Shown here: positions 11,491-21,400 of the stretch, piece after piece
How positions within the stretch are numbered: the first letter of the stretch is position 1
Layout: every line of letters starts with the position of its first letter
Assembly: GCF_032452875.1 (NCBI RefSeq)
Contig: NC_083868.1
Coordinates: forward strand, 34,576,537-34,640,536
Length of the DNA stretch: 64,000 nt
Source: Bos javanicus
Lineage: Eukaryota; Chordata; Mammalia; Artiodactyla; Bovidae
Reading direction: 5' to 3'
The notes under the pieces: model-generated
What the model was told of the DNA's origin: nothing
What the model saw: only the letters and a program-made list of their open reading frames with translations
Database searches by the model: none
Program-made: the position numbers and the translations under genes

Positions 11491-11695
11491 GGCGCTAATG
11501 ATAAAGAACCCACGTTCTAATGCAGGCGATATAAGAGACATGGGTTGGATCCCTGGGTCAGGAAGATGTACAGGAGGAGGGCACAGCAAACCACTCCAAT
11601 ATTCATGCCTGGAGAATCCCATGGACAGAGGAGTCTGGCAGGCTGTGGTCCATAGGGCTGCAAAAAGTCGACATGACTGAAGTGACTTAGCACAT
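11491..11695 (+). mobile_element. Bov-tA SINE
   Basis: 'gataaagaacccacgttcta' (tRNA-like head) through 'aaaaagtcgacatgactgaa'. Divergent copy. Confidence 0.88.
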
Positions 11696-11699
11696 GGTT

Positions 11700-12389
11700 T
11701 TGAAAGTGAGATATCCACAATCAAAGTGTCATTAGGGTTGTTAATAGCTCTTTCGTTTTGGGATCTCTTAAAGGAAAGATCTGTTCTAACCTCTCTCCTT
11801 GGCTTTCAGATGGTGTCTTCATGTTCACATGGCACTTTTATTTCATTTTACCCAAACCACTTTTTTATCACTGTACTTTCATACATCTTAGATCATTCTT
11901 CTGGAATAATATTTTTTCCTTCCTGAAATATATACTTTAAATATTTCTATAGGGGAAAATTATTTGTGGATAACACTAACTGTTGTTTGTTAGATATAGC
12001 ACTATTTTACTCATTATTAATATATAGTTTTGCTATGTAAGCAAATTTGGGTTGATGCCTATTTTTCCTTTCCATTCAATCTCTGTCTTCCATTAGTGTC
12101 AAAAAATCTGAAATTAATCTGTTGGTCTATCATTTCACTTTTAGTGCAACTTTTATATTCTCTCTTTTGTGTTTCTTTTTATCAATAGTCTCTTACAATT
12201 TTATCATAACTTACTTATATTGTTTCACATATATTATTGGTCCTATTTCTATGAATTTATCTCTGATTAGTTTTATTCAGTACTATTAAAACCTTAATAT
12301 TATCACAAATTTTCCAAATGGAAAGGATTTTCCCTCAAGGAGGATGAGTCTTACTGATTCTAGGTAAAAGGAAATCTATGTGGCATTTA
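11700..12389. other. AT-rich DNA, possibly old repeat remnants
   Basis: No feature could be supported; the composition is like the neighbouring degraded L1. Confidence 0.35.
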
Positions 12390-12403
12390 AAAATTCATTT
12401 ATG

Positions 12404-12706
12404 CCTCTAGGAGTTTTATAGTTTCTGGTCTTATGTTTAGATCTTTAATCCATTTTGAGTTTATTTTTGTGTATGGTGTTAGAAAGTGTTCTAGTTTCAT
12501 TCTTTTACATCATATATGAAACGAGTCACCAGTCCAGGTTCGATGCACGGTACTGGATGCTTGGGGCTGGTGCACTGGAACAACTCAGAGGGATGGTATG
12601 GGGAGGGAGGAGGGAGGAGGGTTCAGGATGGGGAATACGTGTATACCTGTGGTGGATTCATGTTGATATATGGCAAAACCAATACAATATTGTAAAGTTA
12701 AAAAAT
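12404..12706 (+). mobile_element. Short L1 with inverted 5' end (twin-primed)
   Basis: 12404-12510 is an antisense piece of ORF2, the reverse complement of the L1 text encoding LTPYTKINSKWIKDLN. 12511-12706 is the sense 3' UTR with the G-rich block and the end aaagttaaaaaataaaa. A 14-bp target-site duplication, aaaattcatttatg, lies at 12390-12403 and 12707-12720. About 1 kb of L1 between the two segments is missing. The 5' inversion plus the flanking duplication is the mark of twin priming. Confidence 0.92.
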
Positions 12707-12904
12707 AAAATTCATTTATGTAAAATAATAAAAATCATTTTGGGGAGAACAAAGATGATTTTTATGTAAGAATGTATTTTTTTCTCCCTTATTTTTTTAA
12801 ACTAAAAATTGTTGAACTTTCTCCAAAGTTTACATAGGTGCTAAGTCATCTTACATAGACAGCCAGGTAAAGGAAAAAAACATGTTAAAAAACGAAAAGA
12901 GATG

Positions 12905-13524
12905 CATCAATATATAATATTTGTTTTTCTTTTTCTGACTTACTTCACTCTGTGTGGCAAACTGTAAGTTCATCCACATCACTACAAATGATCCAATTTC
13001 GTTCCTTTTATATGGTTGAGTAATATTCCAATTGTATGTATGTCAAGAACTTCATCCATTCATTGGTTGATGGGCATTCAGTTTGCTTCCACATCCTAGC
13101 TTATGTAAACAGTGCTTCAGTGAACACTGGGATACATGTATCTTTTTGAACTATGGTTTTCTCAGGGTATATGCTCGGTAGTGGGATTGCTGATGAACCT
13201 ATTTGCAGGGAAGTATGTAGAGAAAGGACTTGTGGACACAGTGGGAAAAGGGGAGGGTGGGAAGAATTGAGAGAGTAGCACTGACATATATACACTACAA
13301 TGTGTAAAATGGCTAGCTAGTGGAGAGCTGCGGTGTATAGCAGGAGCTCAGTGCTCTGTGATGACCTAGAGGGGTGGTATGTGGGGGTAAGAGGGAGGTT
13401 CAAGAGGGGTAGGATATATGTATACATATAGCTGATTCACTTTGTTGTACAGTAGAAACTAATACAATATTGTAAAGCAATTATACTCCAATAGCAAAAC
13501 AAATGAATGAAAAACAGCAGCAAC
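12905..13524 (+). mobile_element. Older L1 with inverted 5' end
   Basis: 12905-13190 is antisense (ttctgacttacttcactctg ... gggattgctg, the late ORF2). 13191-13510 is the sense 3' UTR (ctatttgcagggaagtatgt ... acaatattgtaaagcaatta). A 9-bp candidate duplication, aaagagatg, lies at 12896-12904 and 13525-13533. More diverged than the L1 at 12404, so likely an older subfamily. Confidence 0.8.
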
Positions 13525-13662
13525 AAAGAGATGGTTCCTCTTTCTATGAGCATATACAGGGTTCTTCACTATTTTTGGCTTACTAACTCTAACTTGATTT
13601 TTTTTTTTTCTCTTGGAAAAAAAGTTGTGATAACATGTTATATTGATGTTACAGGAATAAGT

Positions 13663-13980
13663 ATTTTAAATATTAAAATATTCACAGATTTGTAGCTCAG
13701 ATTTCATCTTGAAAATAACAGCATGCATGTGTACTCAGTCACTTCAGTCATGTCTGACTCTTTGTGACCCTATGGACTGTAGTCTGCCAGGCTCTTCCAT
13801 CCATGTGATTCTTCAAGGAAGAATACTGGAGTAGGTTGCCATGACCTCTTCCAGGGGATTTTCCCAACCCAGGGATTGAACCTGCATATCCTGCATTGCA
13901 GGCGGATGCTTTGCTGAGCCAAGAATTTTAAATATTAAAATAGTTACAGATTTGAAGCTCAAATTTCATTTTGAAAATAA
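13663..13980. repeat. 56-bp direct repeats flanking a Bov-tA
   Basis: Copies at 13663-13718 and 13925-13980 begin attttaaatattaaaata and end ttgaaaataa. They match at about 51 of 56 positions by eye. The SINE fills the space between them exactly. Confidence 0.9.
13719..13924 (-). mobile_element. Bov-tA SINE
   Basis: 'gtactcagtcacttcagtca' body, then the tRNA-like portion 'ccagggattgaacctgcata' and a truncated head 'gctttgctgagccaag'. Its flanks are the 56-bp repeats described separately. Confidence 0.9.
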
Positions 13981-13984
13981 TGTA

Positions 13985-15539
13985 TCCATTTAAAATTATT
14001 ATCCTAAAAGTTCTAGTACCAGTTTGTTCATTCACTTATTTTACAAATATGTATTAAGCTAATAATGTAGGTCATTAATCTACCCCTCTTTTGAATTTTT
14101 CTTGACATCTAAGAAGAAATGAGCCAAAAATATAATGAGAATCACTTTAAGGTAGGGGAGGTAAGGAAATGATAGTTGTTGTTGTTTTTTAAGTATTATT
14201 TAAAAATGTATAATGGGGGAAATAGTTGTAAACCCATATATAATAGTGTACTACAGTTTTAAGCTCTCATTTACTTAGATTTTTTTCAGAAGCAAGAAGT
14301 ATGATAAATATAATTCAATGCCATACTTGAAATATTGGTCCTATAGTTGTAAATTACTGCAACAAAGTTAGCTGTTATCCACAGTCATTTTGGCTGCTGC
14401 TTAAGGTTCATGTCCTGCTGCATCCCTATTGTACTCAGTCTAGAAATAACTCAGCTTCCTACTGCAAATCCTTCATAATGAGGACAATTTAATCCTTAAC
14501 TGCCATTGTAAGCTGTTCTTACAGGGAATTTGTTTCATTGATAATATTTTAGTTGATCTTCTTTAAAAGTAACACCTCATCTTTTGTGATATCTTTGCAA
14601 TTTTTGAAGAATTACTCTAAGCAATGACTTTTAATCTATTTTTTCATTAAATTTATAAGCAATCATTGAATATGTTTAATACACCTACATATTAATGTAT
14701 TTAAGTTAAATTTAATGACAAAACATATTAACTAGGCAGATAATGTAAAAAATATTTAATACATTTTAGTGTTTGTTTAGGACACCAGAGTTTAACTCAG
14801 AAATGAATGTATTTATTCTGCTAATGTTTAATGAAGGGATGTGGCTATAAATTAATAATAATCAAAATTAGTTTTGTTCATTATTTGTTTTAAAATAAGG
14901 GTCTGTAGGAGAAAGTTAATTAAAAAAAAAAATCCTATGCTTTCTTGAAGTTTACCATCTAAGTAACTAACACTAAATTAAGCAAATTTGAACTAGGCAA
15001 AGATATTTCATAGAAAAGAAACTCCTTGACTTAGTTAAATGGAAGGAACAAATTCTCATTTCCAAGTATATGTTTTGGAGTAAAGACAACTCAACTTGAA
15101 ATGCCTTTAGGCCAATTTTCTCATCTTTTACAATTCCCACCTCTCTTCTCCCTAACTCCTCCTACTACCCCCAACGTTTTCTTGTGTTATGTGTTTATGA
15201 TATTCCAAGCACAGTCCCTGGCACATACCTGAGCTACTTTCAAAGATTTAATTGACCTCCCCTGCCACACACATTTTTCTTTGAGATAAGAATAATTTAG
15301 AGACTGAGAAACAGAGTAGTGAGTTAAAAATAGGTGAAACAGAATCAGTGTCACCCCGGGCTAATTTTACTTTGCTTCTATGTGGTGAGAAAATTGGGGA
15401 TAATTACTTTTTATTATAATTTCTTTTCCTGTCTTCTTTCCAAAAATCAAGTCTTCAAGCAAATACTTGCATTCAAGTGAGAGAACTTCTAGAAGTTCAG
15501 GCCTATCATTTCACTCAGGCAGTAACACTTGACTTGGAA
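13985..15539. other. Single-copy AT-rich DNA, no gene seen
   Basis: No repeat family recognised with confidence. A fragment near 15205-15240 (ccaagcacagtccctggcac) is reminiscent of a MIR/L2 end but is too short to call. Confidence 0.45.
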
Positions 15540-15690
15540 TAACAGATCCACTAGAACCTGTGGATTCAATTGCTTCATATGATAAATTAGAGTAGTAAAA
15601 CCTAAATCACAAGGTCATTAGGAGGATTAAATGAGAAAATATCTACAAAATGCCAAGCAAGCAATACAAGAGGTGCCAGCAATTATTAAT
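15540..15690 (+). mobile_element. MIR SINE fragment
   Basis: 'attaggaggattaaatgaga' and the following 'aaaatgccaagcaagcaata' fit the 3' half of MIR (GAGGATTAAATGAG core). Old and diverged, pan-mammalian. Confidence 0.6.
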
Positions 15691-15922
15691 GTATATTAAT
15701 TAGATATGTATAGATCATATTTATTTATAGAAGTGGTCTTGAAACTTTATCTTAGTATTTTATGAACATATTTTAAAAGCCAAACCAGAATCATTCAATT
15801 TCTAGAATTTTTACTCTTTGTAGAAGAAAACTACTAATAGAAGAGTTTCATTGAAATATACAAGATATACATATTTTATATATGAAATTCACAACACTAT
15901 GCATGATCCTTCCTTATGTAAC

Positions 15923-17396
15923 TTTTTTTTTTTTTTTTTTATAAAATCAAATACCTTTATTTTTGCTCCCTTCGGCAGCACATAAGAAGTGGCAGTGACC
16001 TCAGCAGTAGGCCTGGTATCTTTGCCCTGTTGAGAAGCCAGAATCTCATCTCTACCATTCAGCTGTTTCCTCAGACCGCAAGTAGAAGAGGTAGTGGCCA
16101 ACCCCAGTGCTGTAACCTGGAGGAGATCGGGGTCAACCTGGCAAGGTTGCTAGCTGCCTGATCTCTAGTCTGGGGCTGGAACTTCTGTTTGCCTGAGTAA
16201 AGGGACATCAGTCCTAGGATTTCTCCACATCGTGCCTTGCTTCTGCAATGGCCAGGATACCGGTCCTTGAGCTGTCCCCGCATGGTACCCTGGGGCAGGC
16301 CCACTGGCTCTTTTGGCTCAAGGATCCCAAGAAGCTATCCTTGGAGGCCCTTGAGGCAACACAGGAAGCATGGTGGTACTCAAGTTGTGGCTGACACACT
16401 CCAGCTCACATGCTCACACTGCCATCACAGAGGCTGAGTGAGCAGTCACCCAGGGCAGGGGATCCCAGCTCATTCTGTTCCCGTGGGACAAATGACTGGA
16501 AGGTAACAACACCTGAGTAAGCCAGTGCCTTCCTGTGTCCACACCCAGGAATACCTTCCAGTTGTCCAAGCAGCCATAGTTGTAATGATTCCTAAAAACT
16601 CTGCTCTTGGCCTGCAGCCACCGATGCTCCTTCTTGTTGATGTGCCTTTCGATGTTAGTCTCACCTTGATTGATGAGCACAGCCTGCCATACAGTTAGGG
16701 CACCCAGGGCAAGTGCCACAGAACTGCACAGGAACCAGAGGTAGACAAGACTCCTGTGAGTCACTCTTTCTTGGAAGGATAAAATGGGTGGTGGGTCTGG
16801 TGGCAAGTCTCGATGGCAGCATAAGCCTCCTGGAAAAGGTCCCAGCTTCCATAGCTATTGTAAATGTTGCAGTGGTGTGTTCGGGCTGGCATGGGGTTAA
16901 TGCACTTCTTAAAGATAGAGACTGTTGTCCTATCATTCCTTCCCTGGGGTGGGTATCCAGGTCGGGTGGTGATAGCCTAGTAGAAATGGAAGACTAGAAT
17001 GGAAGATGAGAATCAGATTGCAGTGACTATAGAAGAAATGCCAGCAGAGCCAGGCCATGGAGTAGGTTTGGAGGATGAGAGGCAGGACACACATGTAGGC
17101 GATGGCCACAGTGGAGCTGGTCAGCACAATCACCAGCAGCACGAACGCCACCCCATACCAGCAGATCATGTTGTCCACCAGCCAGTAGATAGGCTCAAAG
17201 GCAACGTCCATGGCGGTGTCACTGCCCCCGAAGGAGTTGTAGAGCAGGGAGCAGAGGCAGACCTTGCCATAGCGCTGGCGCTGCATCAGGCCATGGAGCA
17301 GAGGTGGGCAGTGGCACCTGTAACCCAGGAGCAGACACAGGCGCAGGCAGAGGCGGGCAGGGCCCAGCCACAGGCTCCTCTGGCCCTGCATGGCTC
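15923..17396 (-). pseudogene. ZDHHC16: ZDHHC16 retrocopy (DHHC palmitoyltransferase), inactive
   Basis: The parent encodes an ER/Golgi membrane palmitoyl-acyltransferase of about 377 residues. Here the reverse strand is intronless across the coding region. The N-terminal part (17391-16936) begins MQGQRSLWLGPARLCLRL and includes LLYNSFGGSDTA and the TM segment VLLVIVLTSSTVAIAYM. The middle reads KKCINPMPARTHHC, and the C-terminal part (16806-16414) carries SLVYLWFLCSSVALALGALT, NYGCLDNWKVFLGVDTGRHW and the natural end HSASVMAV. An A tail (T-run 15923-15940) and an AATAAA follow. Defects: a small duplication that shifts frame near 17000; a frameshift near 16790; an in-frame loss of about 39 residues right after RTHHCNIYN, removing the DHHC catalytic motif; and a loss of 16 residues after YAAIE. 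No enzyme can be made. Identity comes from remembered family sequence. Confidence 0.93.
15956..15961 (-). promoter_or_regulatory. Retained polyadenylation signal of the ZDHHC16 retrocopy
   Basis: AATAAA on the reverse strand, 15 bp before the 18-bp A tail (15923-15940). This spacing is what a copied mature mRNA shows. Confidence 0.8.
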
Positions 17397-17675
17397 CTAG
17401 GAAAACACAGCAATGTGAGGGGCCAGCTTGGTTCCTATCCCTCCTTGCCCCACAAGTGGGCAGCTTAGAGGTAAAGACTTAAGGCTGAAGCCTACTGGGC
17501 CAGTCACCAGCTGTGGGAAATAGGGAGGCAGCTCCAAGCTCAAGCAGGGTCTCTGGAATTGTCTGTGTGGACAGACCTCTGGATGGAGCCTGACCAATGT
17601 GCACAAAGCTATCCACATGGCCCTGTGGGCCTGGCCACAGTAGCAGAGGTGTCCAGGGTTTCCTGCCTGCCCTGT

Positions 17676-17845
17676 GCTGTGCTTAGTTGCTCAGTCATGT
17701 CCGACTCTTTCAACCACAAGGACTGTAACCCACCAAGCTCCTCTGTCCATAGGGATTCTCCAGGCAAGAATACTGGAGTGGGTTGCCATGCTCTCCTCCA
17801 GGGAATCTTCCCAATCCAGGAATCGAACCCAGGCCTCCTGGATCA
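17676..17845 (-). mobile_element. Bov-tA SINE within the retrocopy's upstream part
   Basis: 'gctcagtcatgtccgactct' to 'atcgaacccaggcctcctgg'. The tRNA-like head is truncated. It either inserted after the retrocopy or was carried over from the parent intron. Confidence 0.9.
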
Positions 17846-17846
17846 T

Positions 17847-18030
17847 GGAAGTACTTAATAAATACTTGTTGAATGAACAAACTGGAGGGATGAAGTGGAA
17901 AGGCTGGTCCATCTGTCCCATTTGGTCTCTATCTTGAAGTATCTTAGAGATACAAGTTAAATCCTATCCCTAAGGATGAATTTCCAAATCTGTGAAATGG
18001 GCGAGTTGGCTGGGCTGACCTTCCAGCTCC
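17847..18030 (+). mobile_element. MIR-like fragments
   Basis: 'cttaataaatacttgttgaa' (17854-17873) fits a MIR 3' end, and 'tttccaaatctgtgaaatgg' (17981-18000) fits a MIR core. Their order suggests two pieces. Weak. Confidence 0.4.
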
Positions 18031-18214
18031 ATGCCTCAGGGCTGCCTAGAGGGTGCGCTCAGTCCGGTTTGAGGGTGTGTCTGTGCAGAGCAGGAACTCC
18101 AGCTCACAAGACCCGGGAACAGGGCCCAACCCATAGCCTACCACCCATAGGGCCAGCCTGCAGACCCGGACCCACCGCCCGCCCATCTCTGTAACATGTT
18201 TTATCATATGACTA

Positions 18215-18415
18215 TTTGTGTTGGTCAGACAGTAAAGAATCTGCCTGCAGTGCGGGAGACCTGGGTTCAATCCCTGGGTTGGGAAGATGTCCTGAAGGAG
18301 GGCATGGCAATGCACTCCAATATTCTTGACTAGAGAATCCATGGACAGAGGAACCTGGTGGGCAACAGTCCATGGGGTCGTAAAGAGTTGGACATGATTG
18401 AGTGACTAAGCACAG
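18215..18415 (+). mobile_element. Bov-tA SINE
   Basis: 'cagtaaagaatctgcctgca' head with the well-kept B-box region 'gggttcaatccctgggttgg', ending 'gagttggacatgattgagtg'. Confidence 0.92.
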
Positions 18416-18419
18416 CACA

Positions 18420-18721
18420 CATCCATGTTTGAAGATGTATTAGTAGTTTTATAATTTGTATTAACTAGGAACTGCATAGTGATAAGGGCTAATGCTTATT
18501 GAATGCTTGCTATGATTATTCAAAATGCTCTATATGTACTCTGTACTTTAATTTAAATGATAATCCTATATATAGAGATATAGAGGAAAAGAAACTAAAA
18601 CAAATTTAAGTTGCACATTATCAAGAGCTATAAAATAGAGGTAAGAAGACAAAAGTAAATGGTAGACTTTAGAATCAGTAGCCCTTTATAATACTGTTTG
18701 CAAAGACGGGTACAATAAAGG
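18420..18721. other. AT-rich DNA, nothing recognised
   Basis: No gene or repeat seen between the SINE and BovB. Confidence 0.4.
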
Positions 18722-19594
18722 ACAGAAATGGTATGGACCTAACAGAAGCAGAAGATATTAAGAAGAGGTGGCAAGAATACACAGAAGAACTTTACAAAAA
18801 AGATATTAATGACCCAGATAACCATGATGGTATGATCACACACCTAGAGCCAGGAATCCTGGAATGCGAACTCAAGAGGGCCTTAGGAAACGTCACTACA
18901 AACAAAGCTAGTGGAGGTAATGGAATTCCAGTTGAGCTATTTCAAATCCTAAAAAGTGATTCTGTAAAAGTGTTGCACCCAATAGGTGAGCGAATTTGGA
19001 AAACTCAGCAGTGGCCACAGGACTGGAAAAGGTCAGTTTTCATTCCAATCCCAAAGAAAGGTAATGCCAAGGAATGCTCAAGCTACTGCACAATTGCACA
19101 CATCTCACACACTAGTCAGGTAATGCTCAAAGTTCTCCAAGCCAGGCTTCAACAGAACGTGAACCATGAACTTCCAGATGTTCAAGCTGGACTTAGAAAA
19201 AGCAGAGGAACCAGATTTCAAATTGCCGACATCTGTTGGAACATCAAAAATGCAAGAGAGTTCCAGAAAACATCTGCTTTTGCTTTATTGACTATGTCAA
19301 AGCTTTTGATTGTGTGCATCACAATAAACTGTGGAAAATTCGTAGAGAGATGGGAATATCAAACCACCTGACTTGCCTCCTGAGAAATCTGTATGCAGGT
19401 CAAGAAGCAACAGTTAGAACTGGACATGGAACAACAGACAGGTTCAAAATCGGGAAAGGAGTATGTCAAGGCTGTATACTGTCACCCTGCTTATTTAACT
19501 TATATGCAGAGTACATCAAGAGAAAGCGCTTATGGCAGAAAGCAAAGGACTAAAGAGCCTCTTGATGAAAGTGAAAGAGGAGAGTAAAAAAGAG
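18722..19594 (+). mobile_element. BovB LINE, internal reverse-transcriptase segment
   Basis: Starts 'gacagaaatggtatggacct' within BovB ORF2, runs through the RT fingers and palm, and stops abruptly after 'gaaagaggagagtaaaaa' without the 3' end. An internal deletion near 19520 removes about 100 bp, including the YADD catalytic box. Confidence 0.92.
18733..19553 (+). pseudogene. BovB ORF2 reverse transcriptase, broken
   Basis: The first frame (18733-19371) has AEDIKKRWQEYTEELYKKD, the NKASGGNGIPVELF motif, and WKRSVFIPIPKKGNAKECS (RT motif 2). It then slips, and the next frame (19236-19553) gives FIDYVKAFDCVHHNKLWKI (motif A, with its Asp), then GVCQGCILSPCLFNLYAEYI (motif B). The expected YADD box downstream is deleted. 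RTE-clade RT normally reverse-transcribes BovB RNA and probably Bov-tA/Bov-A2 RNA. One frameshift and the missing catalytic box make this copy dead. Confidence 0.9.
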
Positions 19595-20340
19595 TTGTGT
19601 CGTACTCTTTGTGATACCAAGGACTGAAGAGCACCAGGCTTCCCTGTAAACTAACTTTCAGAGCTTGCTCAAACTCATGTCCATCAAGTCAGTGATGCCA
19701 TCCAACCATCTCATCCTCTGTCATGCCCTTCTCCTGCCTGATCTTTCCCAGCATCAGGGTCTTTTCAAATGAGTTAGTTCTTTGCATCAAGTGGACAGAG
19801 TATTGGAGTTTCAGCTTCAGCATCAGTCCTTCCAATGAATATTCAGGACTGATTTCCTTTAGGATGGACTAGTTGGATCTCTTTGCAGTCCAAGGGATTC
19901 CCAAGAGTCTTCTCCAACACCACAGTTCACCACCCCCTGCCCCCCGCCCAAAATAGTCTCTCACTCTTTCCATCATTTCTCCATCTATTTGCCATGAAGT
20001 GATAAGAACGGATGCCATGATCTTAGTTTTCTGAATATTGAATTTTAAGTCAACTTTTTCACTCTCCTCTTTCACTTTCATCAAGAGCTCTTTAGTTCTT
20101 TGCTTTCTGCCATAAGGATGATGTCATCTGCATATCTGAGGTTATCGATTTTTCTCCTGGCAATCTTGATTCCAGCTTATGCTTCATTAAGCCCAGCATT
20201 TTTCATGATGTACTCTGCATATAAGTTAAATAAGCAGGGTGGCAATATACAGCCTTGACATACTCCTTTCCCGATTTGGGACTAGTCTGTTGTTTCATGT
20301 TCAGTTTTAACTAACTGTTGCTTCTTGATCTGCAAACAGG
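19595..20340 (-). mobile_element. BovB LINE, 3' end, opposite orientation
   Basis: Antisense BovB from the 3' terminal region (about 19600) to the RT region (ending 'tgttgcttcttgatctgcaa'). It abuts the forward BovB at about 19594 and overlaps it in BovB coordinates, giving an imperfect inverted repeat (19397-19590 against about 20055-20340). Confidence 0.9.
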
Positions 20341-20612
20341 TTTCCCTCCTCTTCAGTGTTTCAGAAGAGTTTGAAAAGGATTGGTATTAACTTTCCTTTG
20401 AATGTTTGGTATTATTATTACCTGTGAAGCATATGGCACTGAACTTTTTTTTTTTTTTTTTTATTGAGAGGTTTTTGAGTACTGATTCACTGTACCTACT
20501 CAAAATCAGTCTGTGAATAAGATTTTCTGTTTTGTGTTGATTCAGTCTTGTTAAATTATAGGTTTCTAAGAATTCATTTATTCTATGTTATCAAATTTTG
20601 CTATCTAATGGT
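20341..20612 (-). mobile_element. Old L1 fragment, antisense
   Basis: 'agagtttgaaaaggattggt', 'gaatgtttggtattattatt' and 'gaggtttttgagtactgatt' follow antisense L1 ORF2. It is interrupted by a T-run (about 20444-20461). Confidence 0.75.
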
Positions 20613-21379
20613 TCATTGTTGTTTTTCAGTTGTTCAGTTGTGTCTGGCTCTTTGTGATCCCATGGACTGCACCAAGCCAGACTTTCTTTTCCTTCTCTAG
20701 CTCCTAGAGTTTACTCAAACTCATGTCCATTGGGTCAATGATGCCATCTAGTCATCTCATCCTCTATTACCCCCTTCTCCTCCTTCCCTTAATCTTCTCC
20801 AACATCAGGATCTTTCCCACTGAATTGGCTCTTTGCATCAAGTGGCTAAAGTATTGGAGCTTCAGCATCAGTCCTTCCAATGAATATTCAGAGTGTATTT
20901 CCTTTAGGATTGACTGGTTTGATCTCTTTGCTGTCCATGGGATTCTCCATGCACCACAGTTTGAAAGCATGAGTTCTTTGGTGCTCAGCCTTCTTTATGG
21001 TCCAACTCTTGCATCTGTACATGATTATTGGAAAAAACATAGCTTTGACTATACAGACCTTTGTTGGCAAATTGATGTCTCTGTTTTTTTAATAAGCTCT
21101 CTAGGTTGCTCATAGCTTCCCTTCCAAAACCAGACATCTTTTAATTTCATGTTACAATCACTGTATGCAGTGATTTTGGAGCCCAAGAAAAGTAAATCTG
21201 TCACTGCTTACACTTCCTCTGCTATTTTCCATGAAGTGATGGGACCAGATGCCATGATTTTGTTTTTTGAATGCTGAGTTTCAAGCCAGCTTTTTCATTC
21301 CTCTCTTTCATCCCTATCAAGAGGTTCTTTAGTTCCTCTTTGCTACCTGCCATTAGAGTGGTATCATCACATATCTGAG

Positions 21380-21400
21380 TTATATATATATATATATATT
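21380..21400. repeat. (TA)n microsatellite
   Basis: About ten TA units, grown inside the BovB RT region. Confidence 0.95.

Larger units (their letters stand above)
17397..18190 (-). other. Probable retained 5' intron/leader of the ZDHHC16 retrocopy
   Basis: Directly upstream of the copied GAGCC-ATG the reverse strand reads 'tgctgtgttttcctag', a textbook 3' splice site, so this is probably unspliced intron of the parent gene. The far end (about 18060-18190) is GC-rich, unlike the flanks, and ends abruptly in AT-rich DNA at about 18190. The flanks share only a weak possible duplication (ttatgtaac at 15914-15922 against tctgtaac near 18187-18194). The stretch also contains a Bov-tA and MIR-like text, which may have come along with the copied intron. 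Confidence 0.5.

Noticed and set aside
12455..12769. 104-codon frame MSLFLCMVLESVLVSF
   Set aside because: It crosses the inversion junction and 3' UTR of the small L1.
16999..17400. 133-codon forward frame and others over 16.2-17.4 kb
   Set aside because: Antisense shadows of the ZDHHC16 retrocopy.
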